Below are positions 46,915 to 58,660 of a DNA stretch of 64,000 nt, piece after piece. The DNA comes from Cristatella mucedo. Lineage: Eukaryota > Bryozoa > Phylactolaemata > Cristatellidae. The notes below the pieces were generated by a model. That model was not told the DNA's origin and did no database searches. It saw only the letters and a list, made by a program, of their open reading frames with translations. Numbering within the stretch: position 1 is the stretch's first letter; every line of letters begins with the position of its first letter. The translations under genes were made by a program, and so were the position numbers. Location: contig WPIO01000029.1 of the NCBI GenBank assembly GCA_009760855.2, forward strand, positions 4,184,001 through 4,248,000. The letters are read 5' to 3'.

Positions 46915-47735
46915 ATAATAGTAATAATAATAATAATTCACTTCATAAAGCGCCCTATGAGAACTCAATCTCTCTGTAGGCGCTTTACATTTACTTTAAA
47001 GGGAAATGCAATTGAATGGTAAGTAAAATCATGCTTGAAAAACAAACGAGATTAATAATATGGTTAGGGGTGACATGCACAGGGTCAACATGCAAATGTG
47101 GTTAGTGGCAGCATGCACAGTGTCAGCACGCATCAGCACATCAAAGACGAATCACAGGGACCCACTAAATGCTGTCCTAAATAGGTGTGTTTTTAGGTTC
47201 CTTTTAAATGTGGTCAGGCAGGTCCGGGGATGTTTTGACGCAGGTCGCAAGGGAGTTCCAGGCTTTGGGAGCATATGAACTACATGCAGGGTCTCCAAAG
47301 GATTTAAGGTTTGTATGAGGTATTTCTAGGCTGTTGGATTCCGAGAAGCAGGTGGTACGATGCTTGGCCTGATGGGATAGTATATCTGACAGATAGGCTG
47401 GAGCCATAGAAGGAAGGGACCTAAAAGTGAGCGACAAAACCTTGAAGTCAATCCGTTGCTTGACTGGTAGCCAGTGCAGGTCGACGAGAAGTGGAGTAAT
47501 GTGGCAACTGCGACGCTTACGACAGGCAAGACTAGCTGCAGAGTTTTGCACGAGCTGCAATCGCCTGATCGCACATGCTGGTAGGCCAGTAAGCAGTGAG
47601 TTGCAGAAGTCGAGACGGGATGTCACGAATGCATGAAATAACTTGGACGTGGTATCTTTATCTAAACAAGCCCAAATTTTAGCAATGTTATGAAGCTGAA
47701 AATATCCGGATTTGACTGTGGAGCTGATATGGTCG
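46915..47735 (-). mobile_element. L2-clade LINE 3' end with intact RT C-terminal frame
   Basis: The open minus-strand frame 47204-47626 (140 codons) carries SRLDFCNSLLTGLP, RRLQLVQNSAASL, HITPLLVDLHWLPVKQRIDF and SYAPKAWNSLAT, the complete C-terminal signature of L2/CR1-group reverse transcriptases. The tail follows at 46990-46915: an 'aaagcgcctacagagagat' stretch, then gcgctttatgaagtg and ATTATTATTATT. The copy is 5' truncated at about 47735. Confidence 0.85.
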
Positions 47736-47744
47736 TCTAATGCA

Positions 47745-48285
47745 TCGACTTCAAGGTCGAGTCACTCATTTTAGGGCCCATCATTCTTTGGCCGGAGCGT
47801 ACCTATCAGACCTTCTGCATCATTTGGCTAAGCATAGTACCATCAGCTTTTCAGAATGTGTTTACTTACTCGTACCAACTTTAAATTCTTTGGAGGCCGA
47901 GCCTTTAGTTCGTATAGTTTCAAAACCTGAAGCTGACTTCTGAACTGCCTCATGCCATCCCTTGACATAATCACATTTCTTAGGAAACTGAAAACGCCTC
48001 TGATTATGAGAACATTTGCCAAGCCCCTGTGATTTGTACTTAATGTGGGTGTGTGTGTGCTGAAACTGTGCATACTGCCACTAACAACACGTGCATGCAG
48101 ACCCTGTGTGTGTCACCCCGAACTACGTAATTTTTGTTGTTTATTGAGCCTGCTGTCACTAACCATCCGATCGTGTTTCGTTTGCAGTAAATGCAAAGTG
48201 CCCTGAATTATATTCAGTTCTCTGAGCTTATTTTATCAAGTATATAATAATTAATATTATTACTATTATTAGCAACTTACTGTTA
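47745..48285 (+). mobile_element. L2-clade LINE 3' end, plus strand
   Basis: Begins in the RT C-terminus and contains a NSLEAEPLVRIVSK piece of the broken C-terminal frame. It runs through a 3' UTR similar to that of 27238-27662 and ends near 48285 in TTTTATCAAG plus an ATTATTACTATT tail. It starts within about 10 bases of the truncated 5' end of the minus-strand copy, so the two are head to head. Confidence 0.7.
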
Positions 48286-48848
48286 CCGTTGGGTATTAAC
48301 TCAAATTACAGCAAATTGTAAAAAGCTGGGATAGATATCAAGGAATCATTAGATAGAAGTGCTATTTAGGTTTACGTTTTATTTACATAATTTTAAGTTG
48401 TTCATATTGTTATTTAGGGTTTTGTAATGTTTATTTAACGATTCGTGTATTTTAAATGTGCCTACAGAAATTCATAACCACTACACTTGCATGTGTGTAC
48501 GCAGAATCTTTATTTATAATAGTAAGACATTTGCCAAGTGCCCATGGCATTTGTCCCAGATCGATATATCGTCTGAAGCACTGCTAACGTTGTCGGACAA
48601 ATTCAGTTAGGTTTACATAAAAACTACTTACATGCATGTGTTAGCTTTTTATTAATGCAGTTGCATGTTTGAATTATGCAGGCTTGACGATAAAAGCAGC
48701 ACTTAATAGTGAATAGTGCCACAGTTGCTCAAGCTACTGCAGCTATACAAATGTACATGTACGTGGGAATCTTGATTTACGAATTTATTTTCGACTTTAC
48801 GGCTGTTGTGAAGTGCATGCCGATCCATAAACTGCTGCTCATAAAGAG

Positions 48849-48857
48849 TATATATAG
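48849..48857 (+). promoter_or_regulatory. TATA box of inverted module, copy 2
   Basis: TATATATAG followed by a conserved 'tgcagacaccgttt' 5-20 bases downstream. A gtaagt donor at 48905 and a cag acceptor at 48947-48949 outline a 45-base intron that is also possible in the inverted copy. Confidence 0.4.
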
Positions 48858-49039
48858 CTTGTGCAGACACCGTTTTCTGTGCTCGCATGCTGCTCACGCA
48901 ACACGTAAGTATCTCTCCCAAGTTTTGCGTGCGTCTTTTGTACTTGCAGCTTCTACTGCTGTCGATTTGCCAGTGCAAAGTAGTCGCATACCTTGAGCCG
49001 TTAAGGCAAAATAATTTCTGGCTAAGAAGCTAGCAAGGT

Positions 49040-49240
49040 ATGCCAACTAGCTCAGAGCTGTTTGAAATAGGGAGTGTCTCTGTGACCTTCTCTCTGCCCT
49101 CCCTCGGGCTTTGTTCCGACGTGACTTTCTCTAAGCGAAGCTGCTCAAGAAAAGGAAGAGCTATGCTTGTGTGTTCGTTTGTGTGCCTATGTGAGTTTGC
49201 ATATGTGTTCTGGCTATTTAATGTTTGTCTACCGTACTAG
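49040..49240 (+). CDS. Candidate small ORF in the inverted TATA/intron module, copy 2
   Basis: A 66-codon frame: MPTSSELFEIGSVSV, then SLPSLGLCSDVTFSK, a basic stretch (RSCSRKGR) and a hydrophobic end (MLVCSFVCLCEFAYVFWLF). The ATG lies about 90 bases after the possible intron acceptor, and an AATAAA occurs at about 49287. The inverted copy at 24506-24691 preserves start and frame while differing in sequence. TATA, intron, short frame and poly(A) signal in this order look like a small gene, or the end of a retroelement transcript. The hydrophobic C-terminus could anchor a membrane. Confidence 0.35.
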   Translation: MPTSSELFEIGSVSVTFSLPSLGLCSDVTFSKRSCSRKGRAMLVCSFVCLCEFAYVFWLFNVCLPY

Positions 49241-49930
49241 CTGAATTTTCTCTTCTTTGTTAATGATTGTCGTTCTTCAATCAATCAAATAAAATATATT
49301 AGATGCCGTTTGTCATCCTTCATCATGCAAATTGTACGTGCCCTCTTCGTTCATTGTCATAAACGATACCGTAGCGACGTCTTTAGTTATCCAAATGACT
49401 GGAGTTCACATTAGCTTTAAGGTGGGTATTCCCTCATGCTTGTATTGTACAGTATAAACAGAGCCTGCTAATGCATAAGAATCCTAATTTAAATTGTTTA
49501 CAGATTTATATGATAACTTTGATCTGATAAGCTTTCGAGTAGAGAAGAGAAATATTATACATTCAAGAGTTGATATCAGAGGTAAGTGGTACAATGCAAG
49601 GGGGAGGGGCCATAGGCAGCTGCCGTTACACATGCCCGATGGTTTTACTTCTGTGTGTGGCACGTGCGTGCGTAAATCAAGTTCATTGCATGTCATGAAT
49701 TAGTCAGTATGATAAAAAAGGAACGGTAATCGCCACACATATGTTAGGTTTGTTAGTTTACCGATGCAAATGTGGTGGCCAACTCCTATCAATTCGTTCC
49801 TTGTATTGGTCCCTGAATGGATTCCAAGAGAAATGGGAATAATGAAAAAGTTAGATCATGCATATAGAGCTTTGAATTTGTGCCGTGCGTTATGCTGTTT
49901 TTGAGTATCATACAAAACTTATGTGATGAA

Positions 49931-49931
<1 letters not shown>

Positions 49932-50025
<94 letters not shown>
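49932..50025. repeat. (TA)n microsatellite
   Basis: About 46 TA repeats with one interruption (TACATA) near 49965. Confidence 0.95.
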
Positions 50026-50026
<1 letters not shown>

Positions 50027-50142
50027 CGCTCAAGTGACTAAAGAAGCAAATGAAGACTCGGCGGTTGCTACGGAGACAATTTTTTCAGCACACCCGAAAC
50101 ATGTAACCGTTTTTGTTAGTCGCTCGATAGCTGACATAATTG

Positions 50143-50198
50143 ATCACAGATAGCAAGGGCACATTGCTCAATCACAGATAGCAAGGGCACATTGCTTA
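50143..50198. repeat. 28-bp tandem duplication
   Basis: Two adjacent copies starting 'atcacagatagcaagggc', differing at one base at the right end. Confidence 0.85.
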
Positions 50199-51659
50199 AG
50201 CCATCAAAGTAAGAATGGAAGCCTCGGAAGTATGCACAATTTAACGAATGCTTCTTCTTTTAGTTATGGATTTGGCTGAGGACGATACGGTGATTAGCTT
50301 GTCAGATTATGTCGCAAGTAAAGTGTTTGCGACTCGAATAGCTAAACCTCCGGCGTCCAATAACTCCTAATAATAACCTTAAAGCACACTATCCGCCCAG
50401 AGTTTAACTGAGAGAATAAGGAGGCCAAAGATGCTGCTTTTGCAAGGAATTCGAGATCTATTTATCTGGAATAACCTTCGTAAAGCCACAATGGCAAGGT
50501 TTAGAGGTCCCAAGTTTAAATAACGAGTATGCAATCAGAGGAAACATCGTTTATTGCATTCTGATGTGCTGATTAAGTTTGTATTGTGATACAAATCTCA
50601 CCAAAGGAATAATAACATTGTTCCATGTATGTCGATTCTTAACCGCAATTAGTAATGGCCATTTGTGCGATCCTCTGAGCTGCGGATTAAGCAGATGAGC
50701 TTGGGCAGAAATGCACAGCTACCTTTAGTTAATTTGCTTCTGATAAACTCAGTATTTCGTTGCTTTCACAGTTGAGTCATGATTAGAAAAATAGAAGTAC
50801 TTTGCACCGCATTGAAATGGGACATTAAGAGTTAACCTGGGATGCAGTAATATCCCCGAAATTAAAAGCATTCTTTCAAGCACTAATTTAGGTTTATGGC
50901 CTCAATCGGTTGCTGAGGATGCATGAAATCACAAGCACCTGCATGCGTGGTCATTGATGGTTATGTTCTGCTCTATTTGGGCTTTCAAGTGCATTGCCCA
51001 GATTTTTATTCAGGTCATGTGTTTAAGCCGGCTTGAAACCCTGATGGGTATGCTACAACTCTAAATGCATTTTCTCACGTGGTCACAAAGGCCAGCTCAA
51101 AGTTCCTAGTCCAGGCTCGGCTGCCAAGCTAACCACCAATAAACGCAGATACTGCAGCACTGAGAAAAAGGCACATATTTGTATCGATTTCTCAGCTTAT
51201 AAAGTCGTTAGATGGCGATTGTGGTGCTTCAAAGCGAGCAGCAAGTATATGAATTGGGATATCATGACCCAACCTAAGTCCCATGCCAAATCATACAAGT
51301 GAACCCGTTTTGAACTTTGTGCCTTCTCTACTTACTAGGAAAACGTCAGTATCGAAGTTTACTTAAGTCAAGTAGTTCATTTCATTGATAAGTAATTAGG
51401 AATTTAATTATTTATTAGATGGTAACAATTTATTCTACAGCTTTGGCAAATGGTTTGGTGGGGTCATCCTTAAACACTGACTCTGGCTGGTTCCAAGACT
51501 TGCAATTCTTGCCTGCCTCAGAAATTGATAATCGTTTTCAATAACTAAATTTCTACCGTGGTTACAAAGTGTAATTTTATACTGCAGAAAACTCAGCGTG
51601 TACTTTTCTAGGTAACTTAATTTGCAGGTCTTAAACAGAGGCATGAACTAAATTTCTAA

Positions 51660-52430
51660 GACGACAAGTTAAACTGCAACTATTCTGCATTTGTAGAGGA
51701 CAAGGATTGAGATACCGAAGGGATTTGAAAGACTGCGGCAATAGCAGGTAATGCAAGGACAGTTTTAGCTCAAATACTATTGCTCAGCATTGTTGCTAAT
51801 TAATCGTCTCGATGTGAGTACTGATAAGGCGCGTACTGCCAAATCAAAACTTGTCCGAACTGATTTGCAGCTAAACTGTCCCCTTGCGGAAATTGTTCTC
51901 CGACATCGACATCTATCTTAATGGATTAGAGGTACAGGTTTTCGAATGTATACAAATCCGTAGCTTTTTATACTTCCCAGTGGCAGGTTGCATTCATTAC
52001 GCTACGCCAAACAGAGAAGCTCCTTGTATAGATTACAAAGCTCTAAAGCACTAAACAGTGACAATCGAGATTTAGATTCGTGATCTGTAAATGGTTCCTA
52101 GGCAAAGTTTCCTAATCTGACCCGATGCATGTTCCTACATTTACATAACCCGTAGTGTATTAAAACAGGCTGTATTCTCAGCCATGCTGTGGCTATGCTG
52201 TGAAAAGTTGTCAACTTACGCACAATATATCTACTTTATTGACTACAATAAGGGCATGGTATATACGACCGCATCAAACTCTTTTGAAAAGAGCTCAGGT
52301 TGTATGTTGCTATGTAGATTATGCTTCATACAGGGCTCTCTTGAAAGTAAACGTTGAGCCTGAAGGATTTCGGAATGAATTTCGCCTGAATTTACCAAAC
52401 AATAATTTGTAGAACTAGATTTCCAATAGC
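51660..52430 (+). repeat. Upstream block of array unit H (pair of 13070-13970)
   Basis: Collinear with the sequence before unit C and joined to unit H by the same 'aactagatttc' junction. Carries a 50-codon frame with several cysteines (about 52197-52352: CCEKLSTYAQYIYFIDY, then NSFEKSSGCMLLC), which is broken in the other copy. It could be a distal ectodomain exon of the array gene. Splice borders are not convincing. Confidence 0.35.
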
Positions 52431-52431
52431 A

Positions 52432-52680
<249 letters not shown>

Positions 52681-53204
52681 TTATATACGTACTTGCATAA
52701 GCAAGAAGCTTTACAGTGTGCACATTTTTCTGTCCGCCTTGGTCGATGCAGTACAGTCATCAACCTCGTATGCAGTCAGTGCTAGAGAGCTGTAGGGAGT
52801 GTAAATAAATCGGCAAGTGGTAGGAATAATTGTCTACCATATTAGTGTTATGCTAAGAAAAGATCTTGGAGGAGCGTCATTTTATGATACATTTTACTCT
52901 GATTCTACAATTTTGAGATACAATTTAATGTACTATAGAGCTTAAAAGTTCCTACTTAGTAAACCATGCAGTGCGGTACTGCTATAGGGGTCAGACTATT
53001 GAATTCAAAAATCTTCTCCCTTGATAGCAATCATTGACGAAATCTTGACCAACATATTCTTTCCGAAAATCTTTCGATAAACTGAAGATTGAATTAATAT
53101 TATATTTGCTTGTAAAGAAAACAGCAGCAAATTTCCGTTTTAACTGGTTGTTTTCTAATTATCTTGTAGTTTTTAAATTGTAATAAATAAATAAAACAAT
53201 AATT

Positions 53205-53345
53205 TATTTACATGTACCCCCAAGAGACCTTAATCTCCTCTCAGGTGCTTTACATATGCCGCTGAGCTTGAGCCTACGACCTCAGCTATACATTGTCGGG
53301 TAGAGCATTTTAACCGCAGAACCAAACCAACTCGGCAATCATCTT
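53205..53345 (-). mobile_element. tRNA-derived SINE with L2-like 3' tail (unit H)
   Basis: Third copy of the L2-tailed SINE at the ancestral unit position. The head is more eroded than in unit G. Confidence 0.6.
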
Positions 53346-53581
53346 AAAATTAAAAACAGCCGTGTATTCCCTTTACCTGAGCAGGGAGGCCAGGAGAGCA
53401 ACAGCGACCTAGTGAGGGTAGGCACCGCTAGCTAAAGTACATAGGTATGCTACAAGTTTTCAATTAATCTTCGAATATATATATATATATATGTATATAT
53501 AATAATATCTATAGGTATATTTGAAAAGTAAAAAATTACTGACTTCCAAGGCAAGCATCGTTACAAAGTTTATATATTCAG

Positions 53582-55856
53582 CCATTTCCTAGCCGAAACT
53601 GCACGATCAAATACCGTCTACGTAGCCTCTCGAAGAGCAGTTTGAATATGAATGATCCTGCCAATCTAGTAGGATGAGGAATTATGTATGCTCAGTTCCA
53701 AACTTTACCCCTAAATTGCATGTACATTTCATAGGCACCTAGCTAGCACTTCCTGCTTATATTCCTTGGTATCGATATGGGTTCATCAATGTAAATTTTC
53801 TCATTCGCACTAGAATGCAGCTGAATGGTTCAACGAATGCATGTATCTAAAAGTTATATTGAGGTTAATTTAAAATTCTCATACACTACACGAGTCGGAC
53901 TGTGACACGGTAAATAGGCATGTTCCTGTATCAAGCTCTTTAAAACGTGCATGCACACCGTGACTAGTTGGCTTACGCTTATGGTCTGTTATGCATTTTG
54001 TGCATACGCCTTCTTGCAAGTAACCGAACTCAATTTGTTATCTCATTTTCAGTTATGTGAGTTTTTGGTATGTACATTTTGGGAACAGGAGCCATGCTGA
54101 TCAGATGGGAGTACCGTAGGAGGCGATACGGTGAGCGATAACACTGTGATTTCCCTTAGCAACTCTTGCTTATAGCTTTGAAAGTTACTGATGACATCAG
54201 CAAGTATAACTACTTAACCAAAAAAGATTTATATTGCAAAAAATGCAATTGTTGTGTTCAACTTAGAAATGCAATTGTGGCTCGTCCGATTGGCTGTGGC
54301 TATCGTAGGTTTGGCACGGTGAAACTCTTCAAAAAGATAACGAGTTCTCTGATACAATCTAGACCTTAATACGCCAGCCAGTGCTTCTATAACACGATCA
54401 TTCTTTTGCGCTTCCTGTACCATATACCTTCTCTTCAGCGATCTTGTCACCACTTCCCCTTCAATTAATAGCTTGCTAATCTAAATTAACGACACAGAAT
54501 AAATAGAGAAAATTAAACGCACAAATACATCTATTTGCAATTAGGGTTACACTTTGGAGATTTGCTTTGGTAAAGTGCTACGAGAGCCCAAGAATTCGCT
54601 CGGATTAGTTTAAAGCACTTTGCGATGCAGAGGAGAATGATAGCTCACTTGATTTCATGACATATCAGTTTTCCAACATTAAATATAAATTGTCAATAAC
54701 GGAAGACATAGCTAACATAGCTGTCTGGCCTCATTGTGATGCTAATATAAGAAGTGAATATATGTGGTCGCTTCAAAGATCAAATGTTGTCCTATTTGCC
54801 TTTTCTTGCATCTTCTAGAGTGCTCACTGCAGCGACATTCATAGCTACAAACCGTATGCTATGGCTTACTCGGGAAGATGTAAGTTCATTAGGGTATGGC
54901 AGCTTTAAGTGCACCGACTTTTACCCTTGAAGAAGGGAATAGGTGTGCTCCATATTTAAATGCAGTCTCGATTTTTGCAGCTTCGTTCGTGTGCCCAATA
55001 TGCAATTACAAAATTCAATATCACTTTAGAACTATGTCTTCTGACTTTTACACATTCATTATTCGCCTGCTTGAGTGTCGAGCATGGCGGCATCAAGTTT
55101 TCACAGAGCTGATTGAAGAGGCAGGCTTGACTCGGTGGATAGGAGCTGAGATAAAGGCCTGTTAATGATACTGCTAGCTTCCTAATCAAAGCCACATTCA
55201 CGTCTATACATCTTTTTTTATTTTGCCATTCGTTACACAAATTTACTTAGCATGGTTATAAGCAACAAAAGAAGCCGGTATGTGGCTGACATCAGAAGCC
55301 TACGTTCGATTTGTATGCCGTTTTAAAGCTTGCCACAATAACCCAGATGCAAAAGTTTGGAAGTTGTCATGTTTTTTGGTTGCTCATAGGAACCCGAGAC
55401 TGTTAAGGTCAGAGATTTTTGAGGAGGAACGTGGACCTAAAGATAAGTGTAGTAGCATCTCTGCATATTACCTGCAAAGTTAATAGCTCCAGCATAGGTA
55501 TGTCTTACAAAGATCCCTCTTACTTTGTAAAATGTTAACATTTCAACAAAAATCCTAAAGTGACTCTTTGTCAACACCATTTTTCGCACCAGTGTTTTCA
55601 AAACATTTTAACTCAGAAATCTACCAAGCTTAGTTGACATACCTCAGAGTTTACTTACTGTGAGACCACAGCCGCTTCCACTCATTTACCATACTTGTTG
55701 CTAGTTGGCAAAAAGCAGATGCCAGCTGAGTGCGACTGAGAAGCAAAATGTTAAACTCATTGCTTACTGCAGTAGACTGTATCAACCCCTTACTTCTTTC
55801 AGATTACATCAACACTGCCCATTCAGGAAGAAGCAAGCCGGATAGAAGGTGCATAA
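53582..55856 (+). pseudogene. Receptor-like gene 3' half, copy H
   Basis: The NCTV exon (from 53582) is frameshifted and stopped. The transmembrane exon 54053-54130 keeps both splice sites and the helix (GTGAMLI and RWEYRRRRY) but has TGA at codon 2 of the exon (54058-54060). Tail exon 1, 54833-54879, is open: ATFIATNRMLWLTRED. Exon 55390-55442 reads EPETVKVRDF and stops; its donor GT has become AT. The next exon, from about 55646, reads FTYCETTAAS and stops after AECD. C-terminal exon 55803-55856: ITSTLPIQEEASRIEGA and stop. The exon-level stop makes this a pseudogene unless readthrough occurs. Confidence 0.5.
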
Positions 55857-56174
55857 TAAACAAGTGAAAACCAGAGAGCCGATGGTTGACTGGGCATGAT
55901 CTTGCAGCAGTTTAGTTTGGTTGCTTTCGTCCACTGCTAAGAACGTAAGCCGACGAGCAACGCCAGCAGTTTATTCGACTGAGCACAGATTAGGTGCAAG
56001 AAGAACTTTCGTCCAGCTGATGTTCATTCTCACTCAAGCTTCTGCAGCCAGCAGCTCTAGATCGCTTTCACTCTATTACTGAACCAGGAGGTCCGGGTAG
56101 CACCAGCGACCTAGTGAGGGTAGGGAACGGCTAGGTAAAGTACATAGACATGTTACAAGTTTTTAATTAATCTT

Positions 56175-56175
<1 letters not shown>

Positions 56176-56216
<41 letters not shown>
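56176..56216. repeat. (TA)n microsatellite
   Basis: About 20 TA repeats at the TA-rich spot shared by all complete units (near 1940, 21145, 35090 and 53475). Confidence 0.9.
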
Positions 56217-56218
<2 letters not shown>

Positions 56219-56810
56219 CATATGCATATAACAACGGTAAGTATGTTGGAAAAGTGCAAAATCTACTGCCTTCCGGTCAAGCATCGTTACAAAGTTTCTA
56301 TTTTCAGCCATTTCCTACCCAAACTGCACAGTCAATGACCATCTATTCTTCTTCGGGAAGAGCAGTGATAATACGAATGACCCTGCTGATCTAGTTGGTT
56401 TGAGGATTAATTGCTCATGCTCACTGCCAAACGCTAACCCTCAGTTGCCTGTACATTTCATAAGCACCTAGCTTGCACTGCTTGCTTATATTCCTTGGTA
56501 TTGATATGGGTTCATCAATCTAAATATTTTTATACGCACTGGAATGCAGCCGAACTGTCAAGGAATGCGTGTCTCCAAAAGTTATATTGTGGTTAATTTA
56601 AACTTATGATATCCCATAGGAGTCAGACTGTGACACGGTGAGTAGGCTTTACCCTGTATCAAGCTTCTTTTAACGTGCCTTTACACCGTGACTAGTTGGC
56701 TCAAGCTTATGGTCTTTTATGCATTCTGTGCATACGCCATCTGAAAATAACCAAACTCGATTATTTCTATCTCATTTGCAGTCATGTGCATTTTGGGTGC
56801 TTACCTACTT

Positions 56811-57086
56811 CCCATCCGAGCATCACTGCGTCCCGACTACGCTGCCTCCCTTCGCTGGCCTCGTCGCTGTCGCTGGGCTAGGGGCGAGACGAGCGACAGT
56901 TTCATTTAACTTCTTTATAACAGTATCGTATGCAAATGTAAAGCGCCTAGAGAGAGATTGAGTTCTCTCAGGGCGCTTTATCAAGTGTGTTGTTATTATT
57001 ATTATTATGAGCAAAACAGTAACGGGGGACTGAGCAGAACAGCTGGCGGGCCTAGTTAAATTAGACTGCAGGGGGACGTGGGGAAT
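56811..57086 (+). mobile_element. GC-rich insertion with L2-like terminal tail, inside the transmembrane exon
   Basis: About 110 bases of GC-rich sequence precede 'aaagcgcctagagagagat', ctcagggcgctttatcaag and ATTATTATTATTAT. Another 75 bases of GC-rich sequence follow. The middle part is a clean L2-type end, and the GC-rich flanks have no match in the window. Comparison with unit G places the insertion borders at about 56810 and 57087. Confidence 0.6.
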
Positions 57087-57603
57087 GATACATGGAGCAC
57101 TGCTCCTTGTCCGGGAATACCAGCAGAGGCAATATGGGAAGAGCTAATGCGAGGTTTTCTCGTAGCAACTCTTAATAATGGCTTTGAAAGTTTCTGATGA
57201 CATAGGCAAGAATAACTACTTAACTGAGAAAGGAGTTATTTTGAAAAAAAGCAATCGTCATATTTAACTTAGAAAGTGATCGTGGCTCGTTAGACTGGCT
57301 TTTCTATTGTAGGTTTGGCTGTGTGATATTATTCAAAAAAAGCTGCACTCTGTTTCCATCTAGACCTTACTACACAAGCCGTTGCTTCTATATCACAATA
57401 ACTATTATGCTTCCTGTGCAATCTACCTTCTTTTCAGTGATCTTGCCACCAATCCCCTGTCAATGTTGATTAGCTATCTTATATGGACAACACTTTAACG
57501 ATACACAGAAACCAAACACACAAATACATCTATTTGCAATTAAGGTTACCCTTTAGAGTTTTACTTTGGTTAGATAGCTCGACCTTATGTGATAGATAGC
57601 TCA

Positions 57604-57648
57604 CCCTAAACCCTAAGCCCGAAACGACAAACCCTAAGCCCTAAACCA
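57604..57648. repeat. Interstitial telomere-like sequence
   Basis: Degenerate CCCTAA/CCCTAAA repeats (ccctaaaccctaagccc and aaaccctaagccctaaacc) in a roughly 75-base stretch absent from the other array units. It also duplicates a 'gatagctcac' piece of the flank. Confidence 0.55.
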
Positions 57649-58099
57649 TTAATAAGTGCGAGGTGTGATAAGCCCCTAACAATTTGCTCGGATTGGTTCA
57701 ACTCACTTCGCCATGCAGAGTAGGAAGATAGCTCATTATATTTCCGTATATACCAGCTTTTAATATTCAATTTCAATTATCTATAGCAGAATATTTGGCT
57801 AAGAAAGCTCTCTCCCTTGATTGTGATGCTAATCTAAGAAACAGAATATTAGAAGCTTGAAAGACCAAATCCAGCTCTATTTACTATTTTTGCATCTTCT
57901 AGTGTGCAGCTTTTGCTCATTTCCTACTCTTGTGTGCTAGTTTGCAAAAAGCCGATACCAGATGAGTGTGACTAAGAAGCATAGTGATACATCTATTTTT
58001 ACCCGCAGTAAACCGTATCTACCCTGACTTCATTCAGATGGATTCAATGCCTGTCCAGGAAGAGGACGAAGAAAGTTAACTCTTTTAAATGTATGAAAA

Positions 58100-58440
58100 C
58101 CGTATAGCCGATTGTTGATTGGGCATGATCTCGCAGCAATTTAGTTTATTTTCTGTCGCACACTGCCTATAACTTCGGCCGACGAGCAACACCACTGGTT
58201 TACTGACTAAGCACGAAGCCCGGGAAGGTCATCTGCCGTCCCCCAAACGTTCATCCTCAACTCAGCTTCTATCGTATGCCGTTCAGAAACGGTGAACTCT
58301 GATTCGTTACTGTTGTTGCGAATGCCTAGCATTAGGCAGGCTGCACTTCGATAGGCTAGTCGGTGTTCGGCAGAGCCATCCAGACTAACACAGTCAACGG
58401 CAACAATTGGGCTCATCACGGCAATAGGCTGTAACACTGG
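58100..58440 (-). mobile_element. Solo LTR of the unit element, unit I
   Basis: One LTR-like repeat. Its left flank matches the left flank of the element in units A, B and G ('gggcatgatctcgcagca'), and its right end continues into sequence matching the right flank ('gcaataggctgt'). The 1.1 kb interior is gone, as expected from recombination between the two LTRs. Confidence 0.6.
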
Positions 58441-58589
58441 AAGTGGCTCCAATTCAACAAAACGACGAGGGATTTCACCAGTGTTGTGTAACGTATTTTT
58501 ACCATTCTAGGTTTTTTATTGAATTAAGTATAAATTAATTATTGAACAATTTTAAAGATTTTGATATTTCAATTTTACTCTGTTGCAGC

Positions 58590-58660
58590 TACTGTAAGCT
58601 TCTAGAATGAGATTCAGTTCTCTTAGGGCACTAAATCAAGTACATTATTATTCCTAATAT
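58590..58660 (+). mobile_element. L2-like LINE 3' terminal tail, unit I
   Basis: Equivalent to 6190-6275 and 10300-10380, with a ctcttagggcac stretch and ATTATTATTCC tail. Confidence 0.5.

Larger units (their letters stand above)
49300..51650. other. Spacer with microsatellite and small duplications
   Basis: Holds the (TA)n tract at 49932-50025, a 28-base tandem duplication at 50143-50198, and 51090-51345, which is paralogous to 31070-31330. Frames are short and shared with nothing else. Confidence 0.4.
56308..58079 (+). pseudogene. Receptor-like gene 3' half, copy I, transmembrane exon split
   Basis: The NCTV exon from 56308 (after tattttcag) is open for over 50 codons: SYPNCTVNDHLFFFGKSS and NCSCSLPNANPQLPVHF. 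The transmembrane exon begins at 56782 (MCILGAYL), is interrupted by a 275-base insertion (56811 to about 57086) and resumes GALLLVREYQQRQY to 57136. Its donor GT has become GG. Tail exon 1 is deleted. Remains of the D-type exon (AKSRYQMSVTKKHSD) occur near 57945-58000, and the C-terminal exon 58038-58079 reads MDSMPVQEEDEES and stop. Confidence 0.5.

Noticed and set aside
48880-48949. Spliced-leader RNA gene at the TATA/gtaagt site
   Set aside because: There is a plausible acceptor 45 bases on, no Sm-binding site was seen, and the module occurs only twice in inverted copies rather than as a tandem cluster.
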